Source: QHXW01 sp035297145
GTDB lineage: Bacteria; Acidobacteriota; Terriglobia; Bryobacterales; Bryobacteraceae
Direction of reading: 5' to 3'
DNA length: 64,000 nt
Assembly (NCBI GenBank): GCA_035297145.1
Contig: DATGZN010000006.1
Location: 139,029-203,028, forward strand
Notes under the pieces: generated by a model
Database searches by the model: none
The model's input: the letters and a program-made list of their open reading frames with translations, nothing else
Told to the model about the DNA's origin: nothing
Part shown: positions 26,304-36,057 of the stretch, piece after piece
Position numbering within the stretch: position 1 is the first letter of the stretch
Layout of the letters: each line of letters begins with the position of its first letter
Position numbers and translations under genes: made by a program

Positions 26304-26694
26304 TTATCCTGTCTTTCTCGGCTTAGGGCTTCGGCCGCCGGGCGACTTCATGCCCCCGTCTTTTTCAGGTGCCTCACGCAAGCGGCGCAGTTGGGGTAGT
26401 TTACATCATCAGCAGCGAGGCAAGGGAACCGAAACGTCCGCAGCGCGTTGCCGCCAATTGGCGTTCAACCAAAACACAAATCCCCTGAGGCCATCACGCT
26501 TTGAGTTTGAATTGATTGATAAGGAAGATCAGCGGGCCGCGAACGAACCATACACCACGAACAATCGCTGGCGGCTCCCCAAAACAACGTTATCATTTGC
26601 TCCGGCCGTCCATCTGATAAGTGTCCAGGCTAGGAATCGAAGCGCTCACGACCTCTCATCCTCACCATACCCCGTCAGGTGTACCATCGAAGGC
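26304..26694. other. Intergenic stretch without a supported gene
   Basis: The plus-strand frame leading into the small gene at 26695 is open from 26350, but the extension has no domain and no ribosome site. Nothing else was recognised. Confidence 0.4.
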
Positions 26695-26925
26695 ATGAAA
26701 ATACCGCCAGAGGTTCGCGCAGCCATGACGGAAATCGCACGGATGTTTGGCAGGCAGGGCGGCAAAACGTCTGCGAGGAACATGACGTCAGAGGAACGCT
26801 CCGCGCGCGCGAAGAAAGCGTCCCTTGTGGCGGCGGAACAGCGGACTGCGAAGCGTCTCGCGCGGGAGGGGTTGAAGCGTGACGGGCGGGCGGCGAAACG
26901 GAAACGGTCTGGGACAGCGCGGTAG
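26695..26925 (+). CDS. Small basic hypothetical protein, 76 residues
   Basis: Starts at ATG 26695 (MKIPPEVRAAMTEIARMFGR), then QGGKTSARNMTSEERSARAK and a strongly basic tail (KRDGRAAKRKRSGTAR). The GGK...MTSEERS pattern resembles short basic proteins common in soil bacteria, probably nucleic-acid binding. No strong Shine-Dalgarno; converges on the PQQ dehydrogenase gene. Confidence 0.5.
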   Translation: MKIPPEVRAAMTEIARMFGRQGGKTSARNMTSEERSARAKKASLVAAEQRTAKRLAREGLKRDGRAAKRKRSGTAR

Positions 26926-26975
26926 GCTAAGCAGCGTCTGACCACCCAACAACGTCGTCTTCGCTCAATCCGCGG

Positions 26976-29003
26976 TTATTGCGCCGACTGCATTGGTTTG
27001 GCCGTTTCTTGCGCACGCGCGATCACATACGCGCGGATCGCTTCCACTTCCTTCACGGAGAGAATCTTTTTGTAGGATGGCATCCCGACGGAAGCGCGAG
27101 CGCCGCCGAGCACGATAGACGCAAACGAATCGAGTACCTCTTTACTCGAATAGCGCAGGTCGGGCAAGGGACCGGCGACTGCGTTCAGCCCATGACAGAA
27201 GTAACAGTGATTGTTGAATAGCAGGGCTCCAGCGTGCATTACCTCAGGATTCTGTTTGGCGGTGATTGCCGGCACAGGTGGGTCCTTGTGACCGAACGGT
27301 GGAGCTTTCAGGGTTGAGGTCCCATCGAGGGCGAAAGTGAGGATGCGGCCCCAACCTGGCTTTACGGCTCCGATTGCGGGTGAATTGATCAGCCCCGAGG
27401 AGCCGCCCCAGCCGGCCATGACAGTCACGTATTGCACTCCATCGATGGTGTAGGTGACCGGCGGTGCCATGATGCCAGTGCCGGTGTCGAAGCGCCACAG
27501 TTGCTCGCCATCCGTAGCCCGATAAGCGGCGAAGATGCCGTCGGCCCGGCCTTGGAAGATCAGGTTGCCTCCGGTGGCCAGCACACCTCCTCCGTCTACC
27601 ACGGGATACTTGGCACTCCACACGGCCTTCTGGGCGACCGGGTCCCACGCCACGAGTTCGCCTGTCGGTGCGGGCATGGAGGCCATTTTGGCGAAAAGCG
27701 GCCCTTCGTAATTGCCGTCGATCCCTGCGTTCCACCGATTCGGATCGTACTTCCATTTTCTGTCTGGTGGGTGCACATTCTGCGTGCCGACTCGCGCCGG
27801 GATGTAGACGAGGCCGGTGGTGGGATGAAACGCCATCGGATTCCAGTTGTGAGCTCCGTTCGGCTCCGGCGACAGCAGTTTCGGGTTTGCGTCCCCCACG
27901 CCGGGCTGTTCGATGGGGCGTCCCGTCTTCGGGTCTACCCCGCTCGCCCAGGTGATTCCGCTGACGAAAGGCGCGGCGGAAAGGAACTCTCCGGTTTTGC
28001 GGTCGAGCACGTAGAAAAAGCCGTTCTTGTTGGCCTGAAGCAGGACTTTACGCAACTGGCCGTTTACCGTCAGATCGGCTTGGATGAGCGGTTGAGTTGC
28101 GTCGTAATCGAAGCTGTCGCCGGGCGTGGTCTGGAAGTACCATGCGAGTTCGCCTGTGCTTGCTTTAACTGCGAGGATACAAGCCGTGTACAAACTGTCG
28201 CCCTCGCCGCGGAGCGCGCGATACCAAGTGGAGGCGTTACCGGTTCCGAAGAAGAGCAGGTCGAGCTCAGGATCATAGACCATGCCTTCCCATGCCGTGC
28301 CTCCCCCGCCCGCTCTCCACCAGTCCTTACCCTGCCAGGTCTTGGCCGCCGTTTCCATGGCCTTTGATTCGTAGCCCCTCTTCGGGTCGCCGGGGACGGT
28401 GTACAAGCGCCAGGCTTGTTTGCCGGTTTCGGTGTCGTAGGCCGTGATATATCCGCGCACTCCGTATTCGGAGCCTGAGTTGCCAATCACGACCTTATCT
28501 CGGGCGATGCGTGGCGCGGCGGTAATGGAGTACGCCTTGCCCGGGTCTGTGGTTTGAACGCTCCACACCAGGGCGCCCGTGTGCTGGTCGAGGGCGATAA
28601 GGCGGCCGTCGAGCGTGCCGACATAGATTCTGCCGTTGTAGAGAGCGACGCCGCGGTTCACGACGTCGCAACAAACGAAGTAGGCTCGCTCGCGGGGAAT
28701 TTTCGGGTCGTGGGTCCATTTCATGTGGCCGGTTTTGGCATCGAGGGCGAACACTACGCTCCAGGAACCTGTTGTGTAGATGACGCTATCGTCGACGATC
28801 GGCGTGGCTTCGAGCCCGCGTGTGGTCCCTAGTTCCGTGCTCCACACCAGGCCGAGTCTCGAGACAGTCTGCTCATTGATTTGGTTGAGTGAGCTGAAGC
28901 GCTGGTCGGTTTGCGTCCCACCGTGGAGGCGCCAGCCCTCGTCGGCCGTTGCCGCCGACAGCGTGATGAGACTCGCAATGAGTGCAAGCAACTGCTTCCG
29001 CAT
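26976..29003 (-). CDS. PQQ-dependent alcohol dehydrogenase with C-terminal cytochrome c domain
   Basis: A 675-residue quinohemoprotein with a signal peptide (MRKQLLALIASLITLSAATA). The PQQ propeller carries FVCCDVVNRG (the adjacent-Cys disulfide near PQQ), W-docking repeats such as ALDAKTGHMKW and ALDQHTGALVW, and FDYDATQP with the catalytic Asp. The C-terminal 100 residues hold one CYFCH heme motif and a later Met in GMPSYK as likely sixth ligand. This is the standard type II order. Electrons from periplasmic alcohol or sugar oxidation would pass to the fused heme and on to the respiratory chain. Confidence 0.9.
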   Translation of the reverse strand: MRKQLLALIASLITLSAATADEGWRLHGGTQTDQRFSSLNQINEQTVSRLGLVWSTELGTTRGLEATPIVDDSVIYTTGSWSVVFALDAKTGHMKWTHDPKIPRERAYFVCCDVVNRGVALYNGRIYVGTLDGRLIALDQHTGALVWSVQTTDPGKAYSITAAPRIARDKVVIGNSGSEYGVRGYITAYDTETGKQAWRLYTVPGDPKRGYESKAMETAAKTWQGKDWWRAGGGGTAWEGMVYDPELDLLFFGTGNASTWYRALRGEGDSLYTACILAVKASTGELAWYFQTTPGDSFDYDATQPLIQADLTVNGQLRKVLLQANKNGFFYVLDRKTGEFLSAAPFVSGITWASGVDPKTGRPIEQPGVGDANPKLLSPEPNGAHNWNPMAFHPTTGLVYIPARVGTQNVHPPDRKWKYDPNRWNAGIDGNYEGPLFAKMASMPAPTGELVAWDPVAQKAVWSAKYPVVDGGGVLATGGNLIFQGRADGIFAAYRATDGEQLWRFDTGTGIMAPPVTYTIDGVQYVTVMAGWGGSSGLINSPAIGAVKPGWGRILTFALDGTSTLKAPPFGHKDPPVPAITAKQNPEVMHAGALLFNNHCYFCHGLNAVAGPLPDLRYSSKEVLDSFASIVLGGARASVGMPSYKKILSVKEVEAIRAYVIARAQETAKPMQSAQ

Positions 29004-29310
29004 TGAGTTCGGACTCCCGTTACTGAAATGTGACTTACGATACCAGAGTTTTCGCCGAAGTGGGATCTCCGAGCCGGGACCAACTACAGCGGTGTTACGC
29101 TATTCGGCGGCAGGAACAGGCGCGTAACAGGCTTAGAACAGCCGAAAAGCGGCGCGGCCCTGATATGGGCCTGATTTCACTGGCGATCTTTCGGCTAACT
29201 GTAAGTACTAGAACAAAAGCGCTCTGTTAGCTCTCTGTTTGAGGTGGACCTCCCAGAGGGGAACACGATTATCCGGCGTATGCGCGCGCCATCGCGGAGC
29301 GGAGGACCCG
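29004..29310. other. Intergenic stretch without a supported gene
   Basis: Upstream of the PQQ dehydrogenase start and before the transposase remnant. Short frames only; one may contain degraded insertion-sequence DNA (29237-29310). Confidence 0.35.
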
Positions 29311-29470
29311 CGGCGAGTCTTGGGTTCCGTTCGGTGGAGGGCGCACTACGGGCGGTTGCTGGCTATGAGGCGATGCACGCGATACGAAAGGGCAAATCCG
29401 ATGGCTTCCCAAGGGGGATGTTGTCGGTCAGGTCCAATTCATCCAACGGATCCTCGGCATTGCCGCTTGA
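29311..29470 (+). mobile_element. 3' remnant of an IS6-family (IS240-like) transposase, frameshifted
   Basis: Reads AASLGFRSVEGALRAVAGYE and AMHAIRKGK, then in another frame QIRWLPKGDVVGQVQFIQRI and LGIAA before TGA at 29468. This is the C-terminus of IS6/IS240 DDE transposases. The catalytic DDE part is gone and one indel near 29390-29400 breaks the frame. The fucosidase fragment begins about 20 bp later. Confidence 0.8.
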
Positions 29471-29490
29471 TCACCGGTCTCTCGGTTTAA

Positions 29491-30393
29491 CCTTCTGAAC
29501 TCTCCACGCTGTTTGCGACAGATCCGTACAACCCGTTCTACCTGACCGACAAGGCCCGCTATGTGGCCGAGCACAAGATGCCGCAGTTTAAGGATGTGGT
29601 AACCGGGTACAAGCCGGCCATCATCTTCAGCGACGGCGAGTGGGAGATGACCTCGGATCAATGGCGCAGTCCGGAATTGTTGGCTTGGCTATACAATGAC
29701 TCGCCGGTAAAGCGAAGTGGTCGTATGATGATTGGTGGGGAAGCGACACGCGACACAAGCATGGTGGCTATTGGATCACTGAGTACACACCAGGTATAGC
29801 CGAAACCACCCACGCTTGGGAAGAGCCGTGGCATGGGTCTCAGCTACGGCTACAATCGGGGAGCGTGTCGAGCACTATCACTCTGGCCGCGAGCTGGTAC
29901 TGACGCCGGTTGACATCGTGAGGCGTGGTGGTAACCTCTTGCTCGATATCGGCCCCCAGGCTGATGGCAGCATCCCGCCGATCATGGAGGCGCGCCTGCT
30001 ACAAATCGGCAATCGGCTAAAGGTGAATGGCGACGCAATCTACGGCACACACCCTTGGGCGCACGCGAAGCAGTGGAGTGCCGGTGAGCAGCCGAAGGTC
30101 ACGTACAACCAGGAGTTTGAAGCGTCTTACGACTTCTCAAAGCTCATCTAGGCCCCGCGCGACGGCAGAGCTTCGATCGACGCTTTCTTCACGTCGAAAG
30201 GCGACAGCGTCTACACGATCCTGCCGCGCTGGCCTAGGCGGCAGTTCACGCTAAAGGAGTACTCGGGGGGCAAACCAAAAGCCGTCGTTTTGCTGGGCTC
30301 GGGCGCCCCTTTGCTCTTCAACTCGACGACCCGCCTGGGTGCTGAAGTGCACCCTGTAGTATCAGGGACCCAGAACTACGCTCTGTCGGAGAC
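29491..30393 (+). pseudogene. Decayed GH29 alpha-L-fucosidase, N-terminal part missing
   Basis: Fragments in successive frames follow the GH29 order: LFATDPYNPFYLTDKARYV, PAIIFSDGEWEMTSDQWRSP and ELLAWLYND, then (shift near 29710) WWGSDTRHKHGGYWITEYTP, then (shift near 29825) RGMGLSYGYNRG, then (shift near 29860) ERVEHYHSGRELVLT, GGNLLLDIGPQADGSIPP and VNGDAIYGTHPW. An in-frame TAG at 30149 is followed in the same frame by ASIDAFFTSKGDSVY and RWPRRQFTLKEYSGG. The nucleophile Asp region (IFSDGEW) survives, but three shifts, a nonsense codon and the missing first half make it non-functional. Confidence 0.85.
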
Positions 30394-30423
30394 GTTATGT
30401 CGCACGGCTATACTGTCCCTACT

Positions 30424-32220
30424 ATGCACTCCATCCAGCAACCCCGAGATGCACGACGCGTCGGCATCACGGTTGCGCTCTGCATTTTCTGGCTGAAAGT
30501 CGCAGTGCCGCTTGGCGCCCAGAGCAATCCCACGCAGGAACAGGTCACAGATGCCGAGCGCATCGAATGGTTCAAGCACGACAAGTTCGGAATGTTCATA
30601 CATTGGGGCCCATATTCCTATCTCGCAGGCGAGTGGAAGGGCAAGCAAATCCCAGTCGGCACCGAGGCCGAATGGATCATGCAACGGTTCAACATACCGG
30701 CAGCGGAATACCGCGAAATGGCCCATAATCTTAATCCCACGCAATTCAGGGCCGAAGAATGGGTGAACCTCGCCAAGTCCACCGGCATGAAATATCTGGC
30801 GATCACCGCCAAACATCACGACGGTTTCGCCATGTATCACTCTCAAGTTTCGAAGTACAACATCGTAGACTGGACGCCGTTCAAGCGCGACCCGGTACAG
30901 GAACTCTCAGAGGCCTGCCGAAAAAACGGCATTCGATTTTGTGTTTATTACTCGCACCGTGAAGATTGGGATGATCCGGATGGCTATGGCAATAACTGGG
31001 ACTTCGACCGCTCGAAAAAGAACTTCAATCGTTACCTGGAAGAGAAATCCAAACCTCAGTTGCGCGAGTTGCTCTCCAACTACGGGCCTTTGGGACTAGT
31101 CTGGTTTGATCGCGGCATGGATACACCGGAGCACGCCCGCCAGTTCATCGAGATCGTGCGCCAGTTGCAACCTCGTTGCCTGATCAATGGCCGGGTTGGC
31201 AGCTATGGCGAGGACTTGATGGGTGACTACCAGGACATGAATGACAATGGCATGCCGACGGGCGGGCTCCAAGAGTACTGGGAAACGCCGCAGACCCTCA
31301 ACACCACATGGGGCTATAGCAAGTTTGATCAACAATGGAAAACTTCCGGCGACGTGATTCACCGCATGGTAGAGATCATCGGTAAAGGGGGCAATTATCT
31401 GCTGAACATCGGGCCAATGGCCGATGGCACGATCCCTTCGCCGAGCGTCGCCACACTCCGCCGGGTTGGCATGTGGATGCAGGCCAATAGTGAAAGTATA
31501 TACGGCACGTCTGCGAGTCCGTTGCCGGAACAGCCGTGGGGACGTAGCACCGTTAAAGGCGACAAGGTTTACCTTCACGTTTTCAGTTGGCCGGGCGATG
31601 GCAGCCTCCCAGTGCCGGGTTTGAAGAACGAAGTGATTGCCGCGCATGCGTTGACGGCTCCGTCCCGGAAACTCGAAATCAGCCTGGTGAATGGGACGAG
31701 TTTGATCGCACTGCCCGCGAAGCCGCTGGACGATCTCGACACGGTGATCGTCCTACAACTCGACGGACCTCCCAAAGTGGACCCGCCCATCGTGACCCAA
31801 GGCAGCGATGCTCCATTTGAGCTAGACTATCTCTCAGCCGTCACAACGGGCAAGGCTACCAAGCGCTTCAACCGCGAGGGCAAGTTTCATATCGCCAAGT
31901 GGACGAATACGCAGGATTCCATTACGTGGCACCTTCTGGTAAGCCAAGTGGGCGAGTACCAGATGCGCATTCGTTATTCCGCGCGCCAGGAATCGAAGGA
32001 CGCCAAATTTGTCATTACGGCAGGCGGCCAATCCGTGGGCGGTACTGTTGTACCCACCGGCGAAGGTTACCAGTACAAGACTTTCGATTTAGACACGATC
32101 AAATTTTCGAACGCAGGCCGGTACGTCGTGCAAATCAAGCCCGCTGCCGATTACGATCACAATCTGATGTACTTCCAGCTACTTGAACTCGCGCCCGTGG
32201 GTCCGCGAATGGTCGAGTGA
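30424..32220 (+). CDS. GH29 alpha-L-fucosidase, exported, with C-terminal beta domain
   Basis: Hydrolyses terminal alpha-L-fucose from glycans. Signal peptide from the ATG at 30424 (ALCIFWLKVAVPLGAQS); an ATG at 30397 is also in frame. Landmarks: HDKFGMFIHWGPYS, TAKHHDGFAMYHS, GLVWFDRGMD (nucleophile Asp), TWGYSKFDQQWKTSGD and GGNYLLNIGPMADGTIP. After about residue 450 comes a beta-rich, CBM-like tail (FELDYLSAV, YQMRIRYSARQES) not found in the other two copies. Stop overlaps the start of the ADOP permease (GTGA). Longer (about 600 residues) than typical GH29. Confidence 0.88.
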   Translation: MHSIQQPRDARRVGITVALCIFWLKVAVPLGAQSNPTQEQVTDAERIEWFKHDKFGMFIHWGPYSYLAGEWKGKQIPVGTEAEWIMQRFNIPAAEYREMAHNLNPTQFRAEEWVNLAKSTGMKYLAITAKHHDGFAMYHSQVSKYNIVDWTPFKRDPVQELSEACRKNGIRFCVYYSHREDWDDPDGYGNNWDFDRSKKNFNRYLEEKSKPQLRELLSNYGPLGLVWFDRGMDTPEHARQFIEIVRQLQPRCLINGRVGSYGEDLMGDYQDMNDNGMPTGGLQEYWETPQTLNTTWGYSKFDQQWKTSGDVIHRMVEIIGKGGNYLLNIGPMADGTIPSPSVATLRRVGMWMQANSESIYGTSASPLPEQPWGRSTVKGDKVYLHVFSWPGDGSLPVPGLKNEVIAAHALTAPSRKLEISLVNGTSLIALPAKPLDDLDTVIVLQLDGPPKVDPPIVTQGSDAPFELDYLSAVTTGKATKRFNREGKFHIAKWTNTQDSITWHLLVSQVGEYQMRIRYSARQESKDAKFVITAGGQSVGGTVVPTGEGYQYKTFDLDTIKFSNAGRYVVQIKPAADYDHNLMYFQLLELAPVGPRMVE

Positions 32221-34691
32221 TCATGCGCTACGCCCTGCGGATGCTTTGCAAAAACCGTGGCTTCACGGCCGCAATGGTAGTGTCGCTCGCATTCGGCATT
32301 GGCGCAAATACTCTGATGTTCAGCATCGTGCATGCGGTACTGATTCGGTCGTTGCCGTATCCCAATTCAGACCGCCTTGTGTTCGTCTGGTTCACTCCTC
32401 CAAATCAGCCGGACCAAAAAAGACCTGCCAACATCGCCAGCTTTCTGGCGTTGCGCGAACAGACTCACATGCTCGAAGACGTTGGGACCATTGGCGGCGT
32501 GGAAGACACCGCAACGTTCACAGATGCGCCCGGAGATCCCCCCGAACAGGTGGAAGGCCAGCGATTTTCAGCGGCAGTTCCGCGGGCGTTAGAGGCGAAG
32601 CCGTTGCTGGGCCGCTGGTTCACCGATGCGGAGGCCGACGGAGAAGCAGGCCAGCTTCTCGTGATCAGCTATCGGTTTTGGCAACGCCGGTTCGGGGGCG
32701 CGGCAGATATTCTGGGAAAAAGTATCCGGATGGACGGCGCACCTGCCACCATTATTGGCGTGATGCCAGACGGCTGGCTATCCGGCTCAGTACTGGGCGC
32801 CTTACAGGTTGGGGCCGGTAGCCGGTGGCGGCCCGGATTGTATCCTCCCGTTGGCGCGGCTCAAGCCTGGAATGACCCTTCGCCAGGCACAGGGAGAGAT
32901 GGATCGATTAGCGGCCGGACTAGCCGAGGTTTACCCTTCCACCAACAAGGGCTGGCGAATACGGTTGGAGCCCGCATTGGATATCTACGTTGGCTGGGTT
33001 CGTCAGCCGCTCCTGATCATTCAGGGCGCGGTCGCGTTGGTGCTGCTGATCGCCGGTGCGAACGCGACCAGTCTGCTGCTGGCGCGGACCTTGGCGCGAA
33101 AGAAGGAAATGGCTATACGCGCCGCCCTGGGCGCCGGCCGCTGGCGTATTGCCCGGCAGTTTCTGGGTGAAAGTATTTTGCTTTCCGTGATCGGAGGCCT
33201 GCTTGGTGTGGCGCTGGCGTACCTAGGATTGAAACTCTTCATTGCGATCAGCCCCGTGTCGTTCCCACGGGCCGGCGAAATCGCACTGGACACCGGCGCG
33301 CTCGGCTTTACCATCCTGCTCGCGTTGTCGACGGGGCTACTCTTCGGCGTGGTGCCGGCGTGGCGGTCATCGCGCCCGGACGTGATGGAGGCGATGAAGG
33401 CCAATACTAGCGGAACTACCGCCGGCACCCGGCACCAGACGTTCCGCAGCACGTTGGTGGTGCTACAAATGGCTCTCGCGGTGGTGCTACAGGTTGGTGC
33501 CGGGTTGATGGTAACACATTTTTCCGGCTCTTCAACGCTCCCACGGGCTGCGATACGCACGATGTTCTTACGTTCCAGGTGCGGCTGCCCCGCGGCCCGT
33601 TCGTGAAAAAGATTGGCCTGGTTGAAGACCACCCCACCGTTGCACTCAGCCCGCGAGTCAATGTTTTGCTCGAACAAATTCAGGCGCGCATCGCCGGAAT
33701 CCCCGCTGTCAAGTCCGTCTCCGCGGGCGTCCATGCTCCTTTGAGCCAGTCGACCCTCGGAGGGCTAGCGGTCAATTTCACTATCGAGGGTCGGCGGGCG
33801 GATGGTACGGGGAGACAGATATCGAGCGCCGCCTGGTTCCCAGTGAGCGCCCGTTACTTTCGTACGCTTGGCATCCCGCTTATTCGTGGACGCGAGTTTG
33901 GGGCCCAGGATGCTGCAGGCACCTTGCCCGTTGTACTCATTAATCAGACAATAGCGCGCCGCTTTTGGCCGGGGGACAATGCGATTGGGAAGCGGGTGCG
34001 AATCGATCTGGTCAACGAGCCGATCCGCGAAATCGTGGGGGTAGTGGGGGATGTGCGCCACGATCGCTACGAGCGGGAGGCAAAACCTGAAATGTACTTA
34101 CCCTACGCGCAGCTTCCGCTCGTATCGGAAGATCCATGGGTTGACTCGCGGCTGAGCATGACGTTCGTAGTCCGGAGTGAGCTCGAGTCGTTGCCGCTGG
34201 TTCCTTCTCTTCGTGCCGCCGTAGCGGAGGTGGATCACAATCTGCCCATCTTCAACATCAAGACCCTGGATGCATACGTAGCCGAACAACTGTGGCAAGC
34301 CCATCAGACTATGATCCTGCTTGCGGTATTCAGTGCGATCGCAGTAGTGCTCGCCGCGACGGGAGTGTACGGCATTATCGCGTATGCTGTCCGGCAGCGC
34401 ACATATGAAATCGGCATCCGAATGGCCCTTGGCGCGAGCAGAAAGAATGTTTTGCAAATGCTGCTGGCGCTAGGCCTGGCGCTAGTCGCGGCCGGAGTGG
34501 TCATTGGCGCAGCGGGCGCAGTTGCGCTCACTCGATTCCTGAGGTCGCTATTGTGGGGAGTGACTCCGGCAGATACCTTGACGTACGCAGCTGCCATCGT
34601 GACGGTAATCGTTGTCGCCATGGTGGCGTGGTATCTTCCGGCGCGCAGGGCGTTGGAAATAGAACTTACAGTCGCACTGCGGTGTGAGTAA
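32217..34691 (+). pseudogene. ADOP-family ABC permease (MacB/FtsX type), two frameshifts
   Basis: The whole region would encode about 825 residues with the ADOP layout: MacB-like periplasmic part and FtsX, repeated twice. Frame one gives RYALRMLCKNRGFTAAMVVS and FSIVHAVLIRSLPYPN through GVMPDGW; frame two (from near 32775) gives YPAQYWAPYR, ARLKPGMTLRQAQGEMDRL and the first FtsX helices to GAGLMV; near 33520 it returns to frame one (LFNAPTGCDTHDVLTFQV) and runs through IARRFWPGDNAIGKRVRI and the last FtsX part to the end. The two indels restore the original frame. The length and all domains are intact, so either mild decay or base-calling errors explain this. These permeases are assigned to macrolide- or lipoprotein-type export in related systems. 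Confidence 0.8.
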
Positions 34692-34695
34692 CGCG

Positions 34696-36036
34696 CTACG
34701 TCGTCTTGAGAGCAATAACGGTCACATCGCCGTCCGGCGCTGGTGACGGTATTTGAATACTGAGATGGTCTCCGTTTTGTGTGAATGAAAGTGGCTTGCC
34801 TCCGGCCAGCATCGTTGCAGAAAGAACATGTGACGATAAGCCATCCACTTTCAGCTCCCTTTGTGGCCAATCCAAAACGTGAAGATAGACGGTGTTTCCT
34901 TTTTGCGTAGTTCTCAAGTTCGAGACACCCTGCACAGGGCCATAGGTGGTGCCGTAGATCGCGTCTCCATTGATCTGAAGCCACGCACCGACACCGCGGA
35001 GCCGTTCTTCGAACTCAGGCTGGATCGTCCCGTCGGGCGCCGGACCGACATTCAACAGGAAATTGCCGCCCTTGCTGGCCACGTCTACCAGCGTCCGGAT
35101 CAGCTCGCCGGTCGATTTGAATTTCCTGTCGTTCTTGTTGTACGCCCATGTCTCGTTGATCGTCATGCAGGTTTCCCAAAGCCGGAAGTCGTCTGCGCCA
35201 GGCACGCCGGAAGGTATGCTTTTGTCTTCTGAGTCGGTGCCTCCCATGTGGGGTGTTTTTCGGGTCGGAATGAACTTGGGCGTGAACTGTTCGGGCGTAT
35301 CGTAGTCACCCGGAATACCAATGCGATTGTTGATGAGGGTGGCCGGCTGGAGCCTGTGAATCAGATCTTGAAAGCGCCGGCCGTTGTATTTCGTCTGATG
35401 GTCCAGACCGTCGAACCAGATCAACGCTACAATGCCGTACCGTGTAAGCAACTCGGTGAGCTGTAGCTCCATATAGTCGAGATATATTGGCCATTGCGGC
35501 CGCGCAGGTTCCCCGCGCCAATTGGCACTGGCAGGTTTTGAGGTATCACGGTAGTCCGGATGATTCATGTCAGGTGGCGAATAGTAAAAGCCGAGCGGCA
35601 TCCCTTCTGCTTTCGCAGCTTCAGCCAGTTCCGCGACGACGTCACGTTTGAACGGAGTGTTGGTGATCTTATCGTCGGTGAAGGCGGAGTCGAACATGCA
35701 GAAACCGTCGTGATGTTTGGTGGTGAACACGATGTATCGCTGGCCGGCGGCCTTGGCGAGGCGCACCCAAGCCCGCGGATCGAACTTTACAGGGTTGAAC
35801 TGCTGCGGCAAAGCTCGGTAGGCGGGTTCAGTGATGTTCCATTGCGGCTCCGGAACCATGATCGGCCAGGATGCTTCGACACTAGCCACCGAGTATGGTC
35901 CCCAGTGAATGAACATGCCGAACTTGGCGTCGCGGTACCATTTTGTCCTGTCGAGTTGGGAATCGGCGCTACGTGAGGCGGGAGCGATTGATAGCGCCAT
36001 CGCCACTATTGTTAGGCTACACTTGATAACTTTCAT
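34696..36036 (-). CDS. GH29 alpha-L-fucosidase, exported
   Basis: A 446-residue family 29 glycoside hydrolase with signal peptide (SLTIVAMALSIAPASRSA). Landmarks: AKFGMFIHWGPYS, TTKHHDGFCMF, ALIWFDGLDHQTK (nucleophile Asp), NETWAYNKNDRKFKS and GGNFLLNVGPAPDGTI. It is the last gene of a minus-strand operon with the mutarotase and the SDR (21-bp gap), which ties release of L-fucose to its catabolism. Clearly divergent from the copies at 30424 and 54458, so probably different linkage preference. Confidence 0.9.
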   Translation of the reverse strand: MKVIKCSLTIVAMALSIAPASRSADSQLDRTKWYRDAKFGMFIHWGPYSVASVEASWPIMVPEPQWNITEPAYRALPQQFNPVKFDPRAWVRLAKAAGQRYIVFTTKHHDGFCMFDSAFTDDKITNTPFKRDVVAELAEAAKAEGMPLGFYYSPPDMNHPDYRDTSKPASANWRGEPARPQWPIYLDYMELQLTELLTRYGIVALIWFDGLDHQTKYNGRRFQDLIHRLQPATLINNRIGIPGDYDTPEQFTPKFIPTRKTPHMGGTDSEDKSIPSGVPGADDFRLWETCMTINETWAYNKNDRKFKSTGELIRTLVDVASKGGNFLLNVGPAPDGTIQPEFEERLRGVGAWLQINGDAIYGTTYGPVQGVSNLRTTQKGNTVYLHVLDWPQRELKVDGLSSHVLSATMLAGGKPLSFTQNGDHLSIQIPSPAPDGDVTVIALKTT

Positions 36037-36057
36037 TCGACTCCCTTTTCCCGTCGT

